Shown here in pieces: positions 25,990 through 34,034 of a stretch of DNA of 44,801 nucleotides (within the stretch, counting starts at the first letter, position 1; each line of letters starts with the position of its first letter). The DNA is from Bacillota bacterium. Its GTDB lineage: Bacteria; Sysuimicrobiota; Sysuimicrobiia; Sysuimicrobiales; Segetimicrobiaceae. The translations under genes were made by a program, and so were the position numbers. The stretch is taken from NCBI GenBank assembly GCA_021324975.1, contig JAJPIA010000078.1, positions 1-44,801 on the forward strand, in the 5' to 3' direction. The notes beneath the pieces were generated by a model. It did not search any database. It was given only the letters and a program-made list of their open reading frames with translations, and was not told the origin of the DNA.

Positions 25990-26030
25990 CGCGCCGGCCC
26001 ATCGCCGGCCGGCCAAGCCCGGCCGGCGCG
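25990..26030. terminator. Bidirectional terminator-like inverted repeat
   Basis: CGCGCCGGCC (25990-25999) and GGCCGGCGCG (26021-26030) form a perfect 10-bp inverted repeat with a GC-rich loop that can itself pair. It fills the 52-bp gap between the convergent luciferase-like and TcuB-like stops. No T-run on either side. Confidence 0.5.
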
Positions 26031-27206
26031 CTACGGCTCCGCGGGGCGACCGTCTGAGTCGTGTTCCATCCGGCGGCGCACGAGCGCGAGGTATCGATAG
26101 ATCGCGTGAACGAATTTGCCATAAGGTGCCGTCACGAACAGCGCGGCCACGATCGCGAGGTGAATTACGAGGGTTGGGCCCAAGACGCGCGTGCTCCGCA
26201 GCGCCAGCGTAAGCAGGCCGCTCAGCGACGCCAGCCCAAGCGTGATCACGAACACGGCCTCGATGCCGGACATCGGGCCCGAGGCCGGCCGCCGGTCGCT
26301 CCGTCCCTTGGCAACGAGCATGCCCACCGCCCCGAGGATCATCGCCACGCCGCCGAGCGTCCCCAACACAACAGGGGCGCTCGCCAGCGGATACGGCGGA
26401 AGCCGCCCCAGCAGGTCCTGGTAGATCGCGGCAATCGTGGTGGAAGCCGCGGCAGCGAGAAAGCCGTAGAATACGAGGCTGTGCAGAACGGCACGGGCGC
26501 GCGACGGGTGCTCATCCGGGTACGGGCATCCGGGCCCGCCGCCGCGAAGCCACCGCAGCACCAGGACGTCCCACGCCGCCCCGAGGGCGGCGCGCGGCGA
26601 CGGGGCCCGGCCCTGCATGTCGATGTCGCGCCAGAACACGCGCGCGCCCGCCGCCCAGACGCCGAGCCAGTAGCAGAATAGTCCCAGCCCGGGGAGCACG
26701 ATCGCCCAGTACGGCACGATCTGGTAGAACGCGCCCGCGCCGCGCTGCGCGGTAAGCATCCGCGCGGGGCCGACGAGCCACAAGGCGAGTCCCACCACAA
26801 GCGCGGCCACGGCGCAGGCCGCGAGCACCTCCGGGGTCGCGGCGAACAAGCCCGCGCCGGTGCGCGGCCGGGCGTGTCTCCGGTAGCCGTCGCGCCGGAC
26901 TTCGGCGAGCGCCTGTGGAATGTTGATCCCAAACTCGTGGGGCGGGGCGTACATGCACGCGTAGTAGCACGCGCGGCAATCGTGGCATAAGTTGGCGAGG
27001 TAGGTGACGTCGCCCCGGGTCAGCGCCCGGCGGAGCTCGAGCGCCGGGTACACGGCACAGTAGCCCTCGCAGTACCGGCACGCGTTGCACACCGTGAGCT
27101 GACGCGCCGCTTCCTCGAAGACGCCGGCCTGGGACACGCTCGCCGCCTCTCGCACGACGAGCGGCCACACAGCGCCGTCAATCGTCGGTTTCCCGGTTGT
27201 GGGCAT
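26031..27206 (-). CDS. tcuB: TcuB/CobZ-like membrane electron-transfer protein
   Basis: A 391-aa protein resembling the tricarballylate utilisation protein TcuB (citrate utilisation protein B). Two iron-sulphur Cys sets lie near the N-terminus, CNACRYCEGYCAVYPA and CHDCRACYYACMYAPPHEFG, followed by about six hydrophobic segments with His residues suited to heme b. TcuB re-oxidises the flavin of the dehydrogenase TcuA and passes electrons to the quinone pool. No tcuA-like flavoprotein is adjacent, so its partner is unknown; the flavoproteins elsewhere in the window are DAO-type. ATG 27206 lacks a clear Shine-Dalgarno and lies close to a 16-bp palindrome. Confidence 0.88.
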   Translation of the reverse strand: MPTTGKPTIDGAVWPLVVREAASVSQAGVFEEAARQLTVCNACRYCEGYCAVYPALELRRALTRGDVTYLANLCHDCRACYYACMYAPPHEFGINIPQALAEVRRDGYRRHARPRTGAGLFAATPEVLAACAVAALVVGLALWLVGPARMLTAQRGAGAFYQIVPYWAIVLPGLGLFCYWLGVWAAGARVFWRDIDMQGRAPSPRAALGAAWDVLVLRWLRGGGPGCPYPDEHPSRARAVLHSLVFYGFLAAAASTTIAAIYQDLLGRLPPYPLASAPVVLGTLGGVAMILGAVGMLVAKGRSDRRPASGPMSGIEAVFVITLGLASLSGLLTLALRSTRVLGPTLVIHLAIVAALFVTAPYGKFVHAIYRYLALVRRRMEHDSDGRPAEP

Positions 27207-27221
27207 GGTGAGGATACTTTG

Positions 27222-27237
27222 GAATACGAACGTATTC
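27222..27237. promoter_or_regulatory. 16-bp palindrome in the tcuB / binding-protein divergent promoter
   Basis: GAATACG-AA-CGTATTC, a perfect 7-bp inverted repeat with a 2-bp centre, 16-31 bp upstream of the tcuB start. A compact operator for a dimeric regulator is the simplest reading. It differs from the TTGGTAT-N8-ATACC element. Confidence 0.5.
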
Positions 27238-27299
27238 TTCCTGTGTCGCTACCCGGGTCATTCGCGGGGCACCGGCCACGGGGGCCGGAGGAGACGCTG

Positions 27300-27326
27300 G
27301 ATGAGGTACTTTAGATGAGGTACCTC
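27300..27326. repeat. Short direct repeat with nested palindrome upstream of the orphan binding protein
   Basis: GATGAGGTAC occurs at 27300-27309 and again at 27314-27323 (14-bp period). The second copy continues into the palindrome GAGGTACCTC (27317-27326). It is about 100 bp before the start of the binding-protein gene and may be a regulator site, or chance. Confidence 0.35.
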
Positions 27327-27424
27327 CAGTGGAAGGAGTCCGGGAGCGAAAATGGAACCCGGCAGACATGGTGCTGGTGAGCGTGGACCGCTAAGAAATT
27401 CTGTGACGTAAGGGGGAGATCAGG

Positions 27425-29089
27425 ATGTCCTCGGTGTCCCAGCCGCGTCCGGAGCAACTCAGCCGGCGACGTCTCCTGCAGGGAGCCCTCGGTGTGGCCG
27501 GATCGGTCAGTGTCGCCAAACTCCTCGCCATCTATGGTGGCGGCGAGCTCACGCACGCCGTGGCGGCAGAGAGCGGGAAGAAAGGCGGCACCCTGGTCTC
27601 CATGGTCGTGGCCGAGCCCACGTCGATGGACATCGCCTCGGGGACGGGCCAGCACAATTATGCCGTGATGAGCAACGTCTTCGAAAACCTCCTCTATTGG
27701 GATGACAAGAGCTTGGCCGTCAAAGGCGGGTTGGCCGAGAGCTACGAGGTCTCGAAGGACGGTCTATTCTGGACCTTCAAGCTTCGCAAGGGCGTGCGAT
27801 TCCATGATGGAACAGAGATGGACGCGGAGGCAGTGAAATTCAGCTATGAGCGCGTGCTGGACGCGCAGAACGAATACTACAAACTGGGCCAACCCTTTCC
27901 TCTGATGGATTTCTGGTATGGGGCCATTGATCCGAGACGGACAATCGTACGTGACAAATACACGGTAACCCTGGCGCTGAAGTATCCGTATTCCCCGCTT
28001 GAGGATGCGCTGGCGTGGCCGGCCGCGGCGATCGTGAGCCCCACGGCGGTCAAGAAATACCGGGGTGCGTTCAGGGACCATCCGGTCGGGACCGGACCAT
28101 TCAAGTTCGACTCGTGGATCCACAATCAAAAGGTGACATTCACGCGCTTCGATGACTACTGGGGAGCTCGCGTACCGGAGGTAGGCGGAGCCTATCTCGA
28201 CAGCGTCGTCTTCCGGCCGATCGTTGAAGAGCAAACACGCGTCACTGAACTCCTGGCCGGCAACATTGACCTCGCCTACGATCTTCCTCCTGATAACGTG
28301 GCTCAGGTCAAAGGAAACCCGCGGGTTCAGTTTCTCGAGACGCCTCTGGGTCACGTGTGGTATCTGGTGTTCAACACGAAGGCCACGCCGACCAAGGATG
28401 TGAGAGTTCGGCGCGCGATCTCTTATGCCGTCGACAAGAAAGCGATTATCGCAGACATTCTCAAGGGCACCGGAGCGCCGACCACCGGTCCTGTTCCCTC
28501 GGTCATCAAATACGCATACAAAGAGGAACGATCGCTCTACGACCCCGCCAAGGCCAAGCAACTGCTACGGGAAGCCGGGTATCCGCACGGGTTCACGACA
28601 AAATTCTGGGTGCCGGAATCGGGCTCCGGGATGCAGTCGCCAAAGCCAATGGGCGAGGCGGTCCAGGCCATGCTACAGCAGGTCGGTGTTCGACTGCAGA
28701 TCCAGGTCTTCGAGTGGGGAGCCTATATTGCCCATTACGCAAAGGGCCTTCCGGACGACGTTGGAATGGCCGAATGCAGCTGGTTTACGATTGACGCGCA
28801 GAATATCCCACACCTCACCGTGACGTGCGCCACCGTATCCCCCAAGGGCTACAATGCCGGATACTATTGCAACCCGGCGGTGGACGACCTCCTCAAGCGA
28901 TTTTGGGCGACGCTGGACAAACCCAAGCAGGCGGACTTGATGGCCAAGCTGCAGGACATCGTGGCCCAGGATATCCCGAATGTGTACATCGACACGCAGC
29001 TCGACACGGCGGGGCTTTCGAAGAAGTTTACGGGATTCAGCCTCCATCCCTCACAGCTGCTGCGCTTCTGGAAGACACACTTGGCGTAA
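27425..29089 (+). CDS. Orphan family-5 extracellular solute-binding protein
   Basis: A 554-aa DppA/OppA-family binding protein with a Tat-type signal (SRRRLLQGALGVAGSVSVAK). Motifs are KGVRFHDGTEMDAEAVKFSY, DHPVGTGPFKFDSWIH, FDDYWGARVPEVGGAYLDS and VRVRRAISYAVDKKAII. GGGGGAG upstream supports ATG 27425. Unlike the other three binding proteins here it has no permease genes next to it: tcuB is divergent and the GntR gene convergent. Its codons use more A and T than its neighbours, which hints at separate acquisition. Confidence 0.92.
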   Translation: MSSVSQPRPEQLSRRRLLQGALGVAGSVSVAKLLAIYGGGELTHAVAAESGKKGGTLVSMVVAEPTSMDIASGTGQHNYAVMSNVFENLLYWDDKSLAVKGGLAESYEVSKDGLFWTFKLRKGVRFHDGTEMDAEAVKFSYERVLDAQNEYYKLGQPFPLMDFWYGAIDPRRTIVRDKYTVTLALKYPYSPLEDALAWPAAAIVSPTAVKKYRGAFRDHPVGTGPFKFDSWIHNQKVTFTRFDDYWGARVPEVGGAYLDSVVFRPIVEEQTRVTELLAGNIDLAYDLPPDNVAQVKGNPRVQFLETPLGHVWYLVFNTKATPTKDVRVRRAISYAVDKKAIIADILKGTGAPTTGPVPSVIKYAYKEERSLYDPAKAKQLLREAGYPHGFTTKFWVPESGSGMQSPKPMGEAVQAMLQQVGVRLQIQVFEWGAYIAHYAKGLPDDVGMAECSWFTIDAQNIPHLTVTCATVSPKGYNAGYYCNPAVDDLLKRFWATLDKPKQADLMAKLQDIVAQDIPNVYIDTQLDTAGLSKKFTGFSLHPSQLLRFWKTHLA

Positions 29090-29164
29090 TTCGTCTGACG
29101 TCACACGCCGGGCGCCCGGGATGCGCTGACGCTGCAGTGGCGCGGGAACCACGGTAGCTCGACG

Positions 29165-29929
29165 CTACGCGCCGCTCGCGGCCGTGCGGGGATGTTCCAG
29201 ATGATGGGCGGCCGCGTACATGGCGACCCGCACTTCCTTCGCGTGGGCCATGTGCTCTTGTCCGATACGTTCGGCGGCCTCGGGATCCCGGCGCCGGATC
29301 GCCTCGATCAGCGCTCGGTGCTCCGCCACGCTCTGCGCCCCGCGCGCCGGATCGGACAGCGTGGTGCGGCCCAGGCGTTGCACGAAGTCATGCAGCCGCG
29401 TGGTCAGGGCGGTCAGCCGCGAGTTCTTGGCGGCACGGCACAACTCATCGTGAAAGCGCGCGTTGAGGATCGTCATCGCATCGACGTCGCCGCGTGCCAG
29501 GGCCGCTTCGATCTGCTCCTCGATGTGGTGCATGACCGTCAGATCGCTCTCCGTCGCGACCTTGGCGGCGAGCCGCGCCGCGACCCCCTCGAGCGCGACG
29601 CGCAGGACGTAGATGTCCTCGATGTCCTGGAGGGTCAGCGGGGCGACGACAAAGCCCTGCCGCGGGTCGCTGCTGATGAAGCCCTCCGAGTTGAGCCGCT
29701 GCAACGCCGCGCGCACCGGGGTGCGGCTGACGCCGAGCGCGTCCGCGAGTTGCCGCTCCTGCAGCCGCTCCCCGTCGTGGAGCAACCCGCGAAAGATCAC
29801 CTCGCGCACCGTGCGATACACGCGCTCCGCGAGGTCACGCACCCGCGCGTGGCGGCGGTACACGTCTGCGAACTGGGTCCGGCGGGCAGGCGCTTCTCGC
29901 GGCACCGGGGACCGTTTGGGCCTAGGCAC
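29165..29929 (-). CDS. GntR-family regulator with FCD domain (distal gene of ALDH operon)
   Basis: A 254-aa repressor-type protein. The winged helix-turn-helix lies at about residues 35-95 (RLQERQLADALGVSRTPVRA). The all-helical FCD ligand domain follows, with metal-site residues in ILNARFHDEL, EHRALIEAIRRRD and EHMAHAKEV. FadR/FCD regulators respond to carboxylic acid ligands such as pyruvate, lactate, gluconate or dicarboxylates. It is downstream of the DppC gene at 30019 (90-nt gap) on the same strand and may regulate its own operon. The ATG at 29929 gives the long basic N-terminus; a shorter start is possible. Confidence 0.92.
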   Translation of the reverse strand: MPRPKRSPVPREAPARRTQFADVYRRHARVRDLAERVYRTVREVIFRGLLHDGERLQERQLADALGVSRTPVRAALQRLNSEGFISSDPRQGFVVAPLTLQDIEDIYVLRVALEGVAARLAAKVATESDLTVMHHIEEQIEAALARGDVDAMTILNARFHDELCRAAKNSRLTALTTRLHDFVQRLGRTTLSDPARGAQSVAEHRALIEAIRRRDPEAAERIGQEHMAHAKEVRVAMYAAAHHLEHPRTAASGA

Positions 29930-30018
29930 GATGGCACGTCTCGGGCTGCATTTGCGTCGACCCGTTCTTTCGTCGCTGTGAGGTCAACTCCTACGGTTCG
30001 GTGCTCGTGGCCGGCGCG

Positions 30019-30903
30019 CTACATGCGATCGCGCTGGACGACCCGGCGGGCGCCTTCCCCCGCGGGGTAAAAGCCGAGCACCGTCACAAAAACCGCGACC
30101 CCGGCCGCGAGCGACGGCCAGGGCGTGATGGCGAGGTACGAGTACCCTTCCTGCAGGATCCGGCCCCAACTCGGGGCCGGCGGCGGCGTCCCGAAGCCGA
30201 GAAAGGACAGGCTCGCCTCCGTGAGAATCGCCCCGCCCATGTAGATCGCGCCGAGGACCGCCACGAGGTCGAGAACGTTGGGAATGACGTGGCGGGCGAT
30301 GATCCGGGAGCCACGCGCCCCGACCGCGACGGCGGCGATCATGAAGTCGCGCTCGCGGAGCGCCAGCACCTCGCCGCGAACGACGCGGGCCAGCGCCGGC
30401 ATGATCGTGACCCCCAGCGCGACGATGACGTTGCCGACGCCCGCGCCCAGCAGGGCCCGAATCACGAGCGCCAGCACCAGCGACGGGAACACGAGCACGA
30501 GGTCCGCCAGCCTCATGAGCAGATACCCCGACGGCCCGCCGGAGAAGCCGCTCGCCAGGCCCCATGGGAGCCCGCCGAGGGTACCGAGGGCGACGGCGCC
30601 CAGGCCGACGACAAGCGACAACCGCGCCCCGTAGATATCCTGGCTGAGGTTGTCCCGGCCGAGATCATCCGTCCCAAGCGGAAACGCCCGTGTCGGACCC
30701 TCCAGCGTGTGGTTCGGGTGGATGGCCAACGGGTCATAGGGGGCGAGCGCCGGCGCGGCGATCGCCACGATCGTCATCGCGATGCTCAGCACCGTGCCGG
30801 CCGCAAGCGCGCGATTACGCCCGAGCACGCGCCACCGCGCGGTTCGCAGGCCGGCCGCCGGCCGGCCCGCGAGCACACCTCGAGCGGCCTCCAGGTTACC
30901 CAT
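30019..30903 (-). CDS. Dpp/Opp-type permease (DppC family), ALDH/DUF3830 operon
   Basis: A 294-aa inner-membrane protein. The DppC hallmark is FPLGTDDLGRDNLSQDIYGA; the EAA-loop region reads RDFMIAAVAVGARGSRIIAR, followed by TEASLSFLGFGTPPPAPSWG. It starts 8 bp inside the end of the DppB gene, so the two are coupled. The C-terminus deviates from the usual DGLRDxLDPR ending (GFYPAGEGARRVVQRDRM). No ATPase gene follows; the next gene is a GntR regulator. Confidence 0.92.
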   Translation of the reverse strand: MGNLEAARGVLAGRPAAGLRTARWRVLGRNRALAAGTVLSIAMTIVAIAAPALAPYDPLAIHPNHTLEGPTRAFPLGTDDLGRDNLSQDIYGARLSLVVGLGAVALGTLGGLPWGLASGFSGGPSGYLLMRLADLVLVFPSLVLALVIRALLGAGVGNVIVALGVTIMPALARVVRGEVLALRERDFMIAAVAVGARGSRIIARHVIPNVLDLVAVLGAIYMGGAILTEASLSFLGFGTPPPAPSWGRILQEGYSYLAITPWPSLAAGVAVFVTVLGFYPAGEGARRVVQRDRM

Positions 30904-31840
30904 ACGACACCCGGGGATCGAGCCAGGCGTAGGAGAGATCCACCGCGAGGTTGACGAACAGCACCCCGAACGTCATCAGCACCACGACCGCCTGCACCAC
31001 GGGGAAGTCGCGGCCGAGAATCGCGTCCACGAGCAAGCGCCCGACCCCGGGGAGCGCGAAGACGGTTTCCGTCACCACGGCACCGCCGAAGAGCCGGCCG
31101 AACTCGATGCCGAGCACGCTCAGGACCGGGATCAGGGAGTTGCGCAGCGCGTGCCGCACGAGCACGCGACGCTCGACGAGGCCCTTGGCCCTGGCGGTTT
31201 GCACATAGAGCGCGCCGAGCGTGGCGCGGAGGCTGGATTTGAGCACCAAGCTCAGGATCCCGACGTAGGCGACGCTGAGGGTAACGATCGGCAGCGCCAT
31301 GTGCTGCAGGTTGGCGCCCGGGTTCGGGAAGAGCGGCACGAACCCCCCGCTGGGGACCCAGCGCAGCGTGAGCGCAAAGACGAGGATCAGGCTGATGCCG
31401 AGCAGGAAGTTCGGCAGCGTCACGCCGATCACGCACAGGCTCGACACCCCGAAATCCGCCGCCGACCCGTACCACGCGCCGGCGACCGTCCCGAGCACCA
31501 GGGCCGCCGCGGCGGCCAGCGCCATCGACGCAAGGGTCAGTTCGGCGGTAGGCCCGAGCCGCTCCCGAATGGCCTGCGCCACCGGCTCCCGCGTCCGCAG
31601 CGAGCGGCCGAGATCGCCGCGCGCCGCGCCGCCGAGCCAGTCGAGGTACTGCACGTCCAGCGGCCGGTCGAGTCCTAACTCGTGCCGCAGCCTCGCGGCC
31701 GTCTGCGGGTCTGCGTCCCGGCCGAGGATGAGGAGCGTCGGATCTCCAAGGAGCCCGTGCAGGAGCCAGAACACCGCCATCGTGACCAGCACCGTCATCG
31801 GGATGACGGCGGCGATCCGGGCGATGATGTACCGCCACAC
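30896..31840 (-). CDS. Dpp/Opp-type permease (DppB family), ALDH/DUF3830 operon
   Basis: A 314-aa membrane protein with the DppB landmarks LGLDRPLDVQYLDWLGGAAR, TLRWVPSGGFVPLF, the EAA loop LYVQTARAKGLVERRVLVRH and the ending LSYAWLDPRVSYG. The start is GTG at 31840, only 6 nt after the binding-protein stop, consistent with one polycistronic message. Confidence 0.93.
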   Translation of the reverse strand: MWRYIIARIAAVIPMTVLVTMAVFWLLHGLLGDPTLLILGRDADPQTAARLRHELGLDRPLDVQYLDWLGGAARGDLGRSLRTREPVAQAIRERLGPTAELTLASMALAAAAALVLGTVAGAWYGSAADFGVSSLCVIGVTLPNFLLGISLILVFALTLRWVPSGGFVPLFPNPGANLQHMALPIVTLSVAYVGILSLVLKSSLRATLGALYVQTARAKGLVERRVLVRHALRNSLIPVLSVLGIEFGRLFGGAVVTETVFALPGVGRLLVDAILGRDFPVVQAVVVLMTFGVLFVNLAVDLSYAWLDPRVSYG

Positions 31841-31846
31841 GCGCGG

Positions 31847-33460
31847 TTACTTCGTCAGCCACACGCTCCGATACCGCGGCACCGAATCGGGAATCCACGC
31901 GTAGTTCTGGACCGCCGTGCGCATCGGCGCGTCCTCGGACGGATAGAAGACCCACACGTACGGCGCGTCGTCGAGCACCTGCTGGTCGATCTGCGCGTAC
32001 AGCTTCTTGCGGGCATTGCGGTCGTACGTCGAGTTGGCCTGATCGAGGAGCTTGTCCACGGTCGGATTCGAGTACCCGGTCGAGTTCGCGTAGTTGCCGG
32101 TGTAGAAAAGGATGCGTAGCAGACCGTCGGGGTCGGCGCGCAGGGTCCAATCCGTCCGCGTCCAGTTCACCTTTTGCTGCAGGACCTGCTGATACAGGTT
32201 CGAGGGGTCCACCGGATTGATCGTGAGCGTGATGTTGAGACGCTTGAGCTGGGCCTGCAGCAGCTGGGCGAACTGCAGTCCCACGGGGGTGTTGTCGGTT
32301 GAAAACTCCGCCGAGAATCCTTTTTGATACCCGGCCTCGGCCAACAACCGCTTGGCGCGCTCAGGGTCGTACGTGTACGCCCGCGCGGGTTGGCTGTACC
32401 ACCACACGATCGACGGCGTGGGTCCGTTGGCAACGCTCCCGCGCCCTCCGAGCATGATCTTCACGAACTCGTCGCGGTCCACGCCGTAGGCGATGGCCTG
32501 GCGGAGGGCCTTGTTGTTGAAGGGCGGCCGGTCGACGCGCCACTGGATGCCCCACCAATGGCCGGATGGATTCTCGCTCACTACCTTCACGCCGGGAGCC
32601 CGCTGGAGCACGGGTACGTCCTTGGGGTCCGGCTCGCTCGTGATGTCCAGCTCGGCGGTCCGCACCATGGTGTCGCGGACCGCGGGATCGGGGACGACCT
32701 TGTAGGTGATGCCGTCGAGGTAACTCTTCGTCCCCCAGTACCCGTCGAACCGCTTGATCGCCACGTGATCGTCCGGCAGCCACTCCACAAACTGGTACAT
32801 CCCGCTCCCCACCGGGTTCCGTCCGAAGTCCTTCCCGTACTTTTGGTAGGCGGCCGGCGAGACGATGAATCCCGGACGCTCCGTGAAGGCCGCGAGGAAC
32901 CCGGCGTAGGGCTTCTTGAGCCGGAACGTCACCGTTGTCGGTCCGCCCGCGTCCACGCCGGCGAGGAACGGTTGCAGCTGCTTGAACTGCGGCGAGTTGT
33001 TGGCCTGGTTCAGGATGAAGTCGATGTTCCACTTGACGGCCGCCGCGTCGCACGCGGTTCCGTCATGAAACCTGACGTCGGGCGCGAGCGACGCCGTGAT
33101 GGACAGGCCGTCCGGCGACACCTTCCAGGACCGCGCCAGCTCGGGCGCGATCTCAAACGTCGGCGTCGCGGACACCAGCGTATTGTAGATCGCGTACATC
33201 ACCGGGCGCTCGGACCAATCGACCGAGTAGTGCGGATCGAGCGTATGGACGTCCGCGACGGCGCCCACGCGCAGCGTACCGCCCTGCTGCGGCGCCGCCG
33301 CGCCGCGCGCGGCCGGCACCCCGGCGGCATACCGGCCCAGCGCGATCCCGAATCCCGCCGCGGCGCTCGTCCGCAGCAGGTCCCGGCGCGTCAGGCGTCG
33401 CCGGCGGAGAATAGACGCCGGCCGGTGCAAGGAATCGGCTCGAGGATGCCTCCGCTGCAT
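31847..33460 (-). CDS. Family-5 solute-binding protein, ALDH/DUF3830 operon
   Basis: A 537-aa DppA/OppA-family protein with a Tat-like signal after a basic N-terminus (TRRDLLRTSAAAGFGIALG). Motifs are VRFHDGTACDAAAVKWNIDF, NPVGSGMYQFVEWLPDDHVA, FDGYWGTKSYLDGITYKV and NKALRQAIAYGVDRDEFV. GGAGGGAG precedes ATG 33460. It is encoded between DUF3830 and the DppBC pair. Ligand unknown; the family binds peptides and many unrelated small solutes. Confidence 0.93.
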   Translation of the reverse strand: MQRRHPRADSLHRPASILRRRRLTRRDLLRTSAAAGFGIALGRYAAGVPAARGAAAPQQGGTLRVGAVADVHTLDPHYSVDWSERPVMYAIYNTLVSATPTFEIAPELARSWKVSPDGLSITASLAPDVRFHDGTACDAAAVKWNIDFILNQANNSPQFKQLQPFLAGVDAGGPTTVTFRLKKPYAGFLAAFTERPGFIVSPAAYQKYGKDFGRNPVGSGMYQFVEWLPDDHVAIKRFDGYWGTKSYLDGITYKVVPDPAVRDTMVRTAELDITSEPDPKDVPVLQRAPGVKVVSENPSGHWWGIQWRVDRPPFNNKALRQAIAYGVDRDEFVKIMLGGRGSVANGPTPSIVWWYSQPARAYTYDPERAKRLLAEAGYQKGFSAEFSTDNTPVGLQFAQLLQAQLKRLNITLTINPVDPSNLYQQVLQQKVNWTRTDWTLRADPDGLLRILFYTGNYANSTGYSNPTVDKLLDQANSTYDRNARKKLYAQIDQQVLDDAPYVWVFYPSEDAPMRTAVQNYAWIPDSVPRYRSVWLTK

Positions 33461-33488
33461 GGCTCTCCCTCCTCGTCCACTCGCGTCT

Positions 33489-33523
33489 CCGCGGGTGTCG
33501 AGCCGACGGCGCGACGCCCGCGG
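33489..33523 (-). promoter_or_regulatory. 12-bp intercistronic hairpin between DUF3830 and binding-protein genes
   Basis: CCGCGGGTGTCG (33489-33500) pairs with CGACGCCCGCGG (33512-33523) through one G-T wobble, loop 11 nt. It lies within the 112-bp gap inside the presumed operon, just upstream of the binding-protein ribosome-binding site. It may stabilise the distal message or act as an internal attenuator, a common arrangement before highly expressed binding proteins (inference). Confidence 0.45.
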
Positions 33524-33572
33524 CGCCGAATCCTCTCGGGGCCCGTTCGCCGGTGCCGCGTTCCCGCGAGGC

Positions 33573-33992
33573 TCAGGGAGCGAGGCGAATCACCAGGGGC
33601 TGCGGGCCGTGAAACAACACCGCGTCGCTTGCCTTCACGAGCGCTTCGAGATTGTCGGTGACCCTGCCGATCCGCGCGACATAGAGCTCGCCTTTGTCGT
33701 CGCGCCACTGGCTCGTGCCGTAGACGAACGCCACCTTGTACAAGTCGTACCGCGGATCGTCGTAGTAGATGATGTCGCCGACGTCCAGCCACGTGGCCCG
33801 GTTCTCGACGTCCCCAACCCGGAGTGGATAGTTCTTTTCAGTTCGCCACGCCGCGCCGGACCAACGCACGTGGATCGTCCGATCCGCCAGGGGAAGGTGC
33901 GCCAGCAGCGCGGCCACCGTCTTGGGCGCACGCTCGTCCCACAGCTCGCCGCCCGCCTTGGTCCCGCCGAGCTCGATCGCGATCTTGCGCAC
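33573..33992 (-). CDS. DUF3830 (cyclophilin-like) protein, subtype A/B
   Basis: A 139-aa single-domain protein. The DUF3830 pattern is visible in order: an N-terminal strand (KIAIELGG), APKTVAALLAHLPL, HVRWSGAAWRTEKNY, GDVENRATWLDVGDIIYYDD, VAFVYGTSQW and a last helix/strand (LVKASDAVLFHGPQPLVIRL). GTG start at 33992 has GAAGAGG upstream. It sits between ALDH and the binding-protein gene. The fold is related to cyclophilins, but no biochemical activity is established that I know of. Closest in this window to the protein at 40768 (shared WSGxAWRT and GDVEN segments). Confidence 0.88.
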   Translation of the reverse strand: MRKIAIELGGTKAGGELWDERAPKTVAALLAHLPLADRTIHVRWSGAAWRTEKNYPLRVGDVENRATWLDVGDIIYYDDPRYDLYKVAFVYGTSQWRDDKGELYVARIGRVTDNLEALVKASDAVLFHGPQPLVIRLAP

Positions 33993-34034
33993 GTCCTCTT
34001 CTCCGCCCGCCGGCTCCGCCCGGTCACCCGCGCG

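Noticed and set aside
29930-30018. Possible operator upstream of the GntR gene ending at 29165
   Set aside because: No inverted repeat or GTATAC core seen; the gene is more simply the last of the operon.
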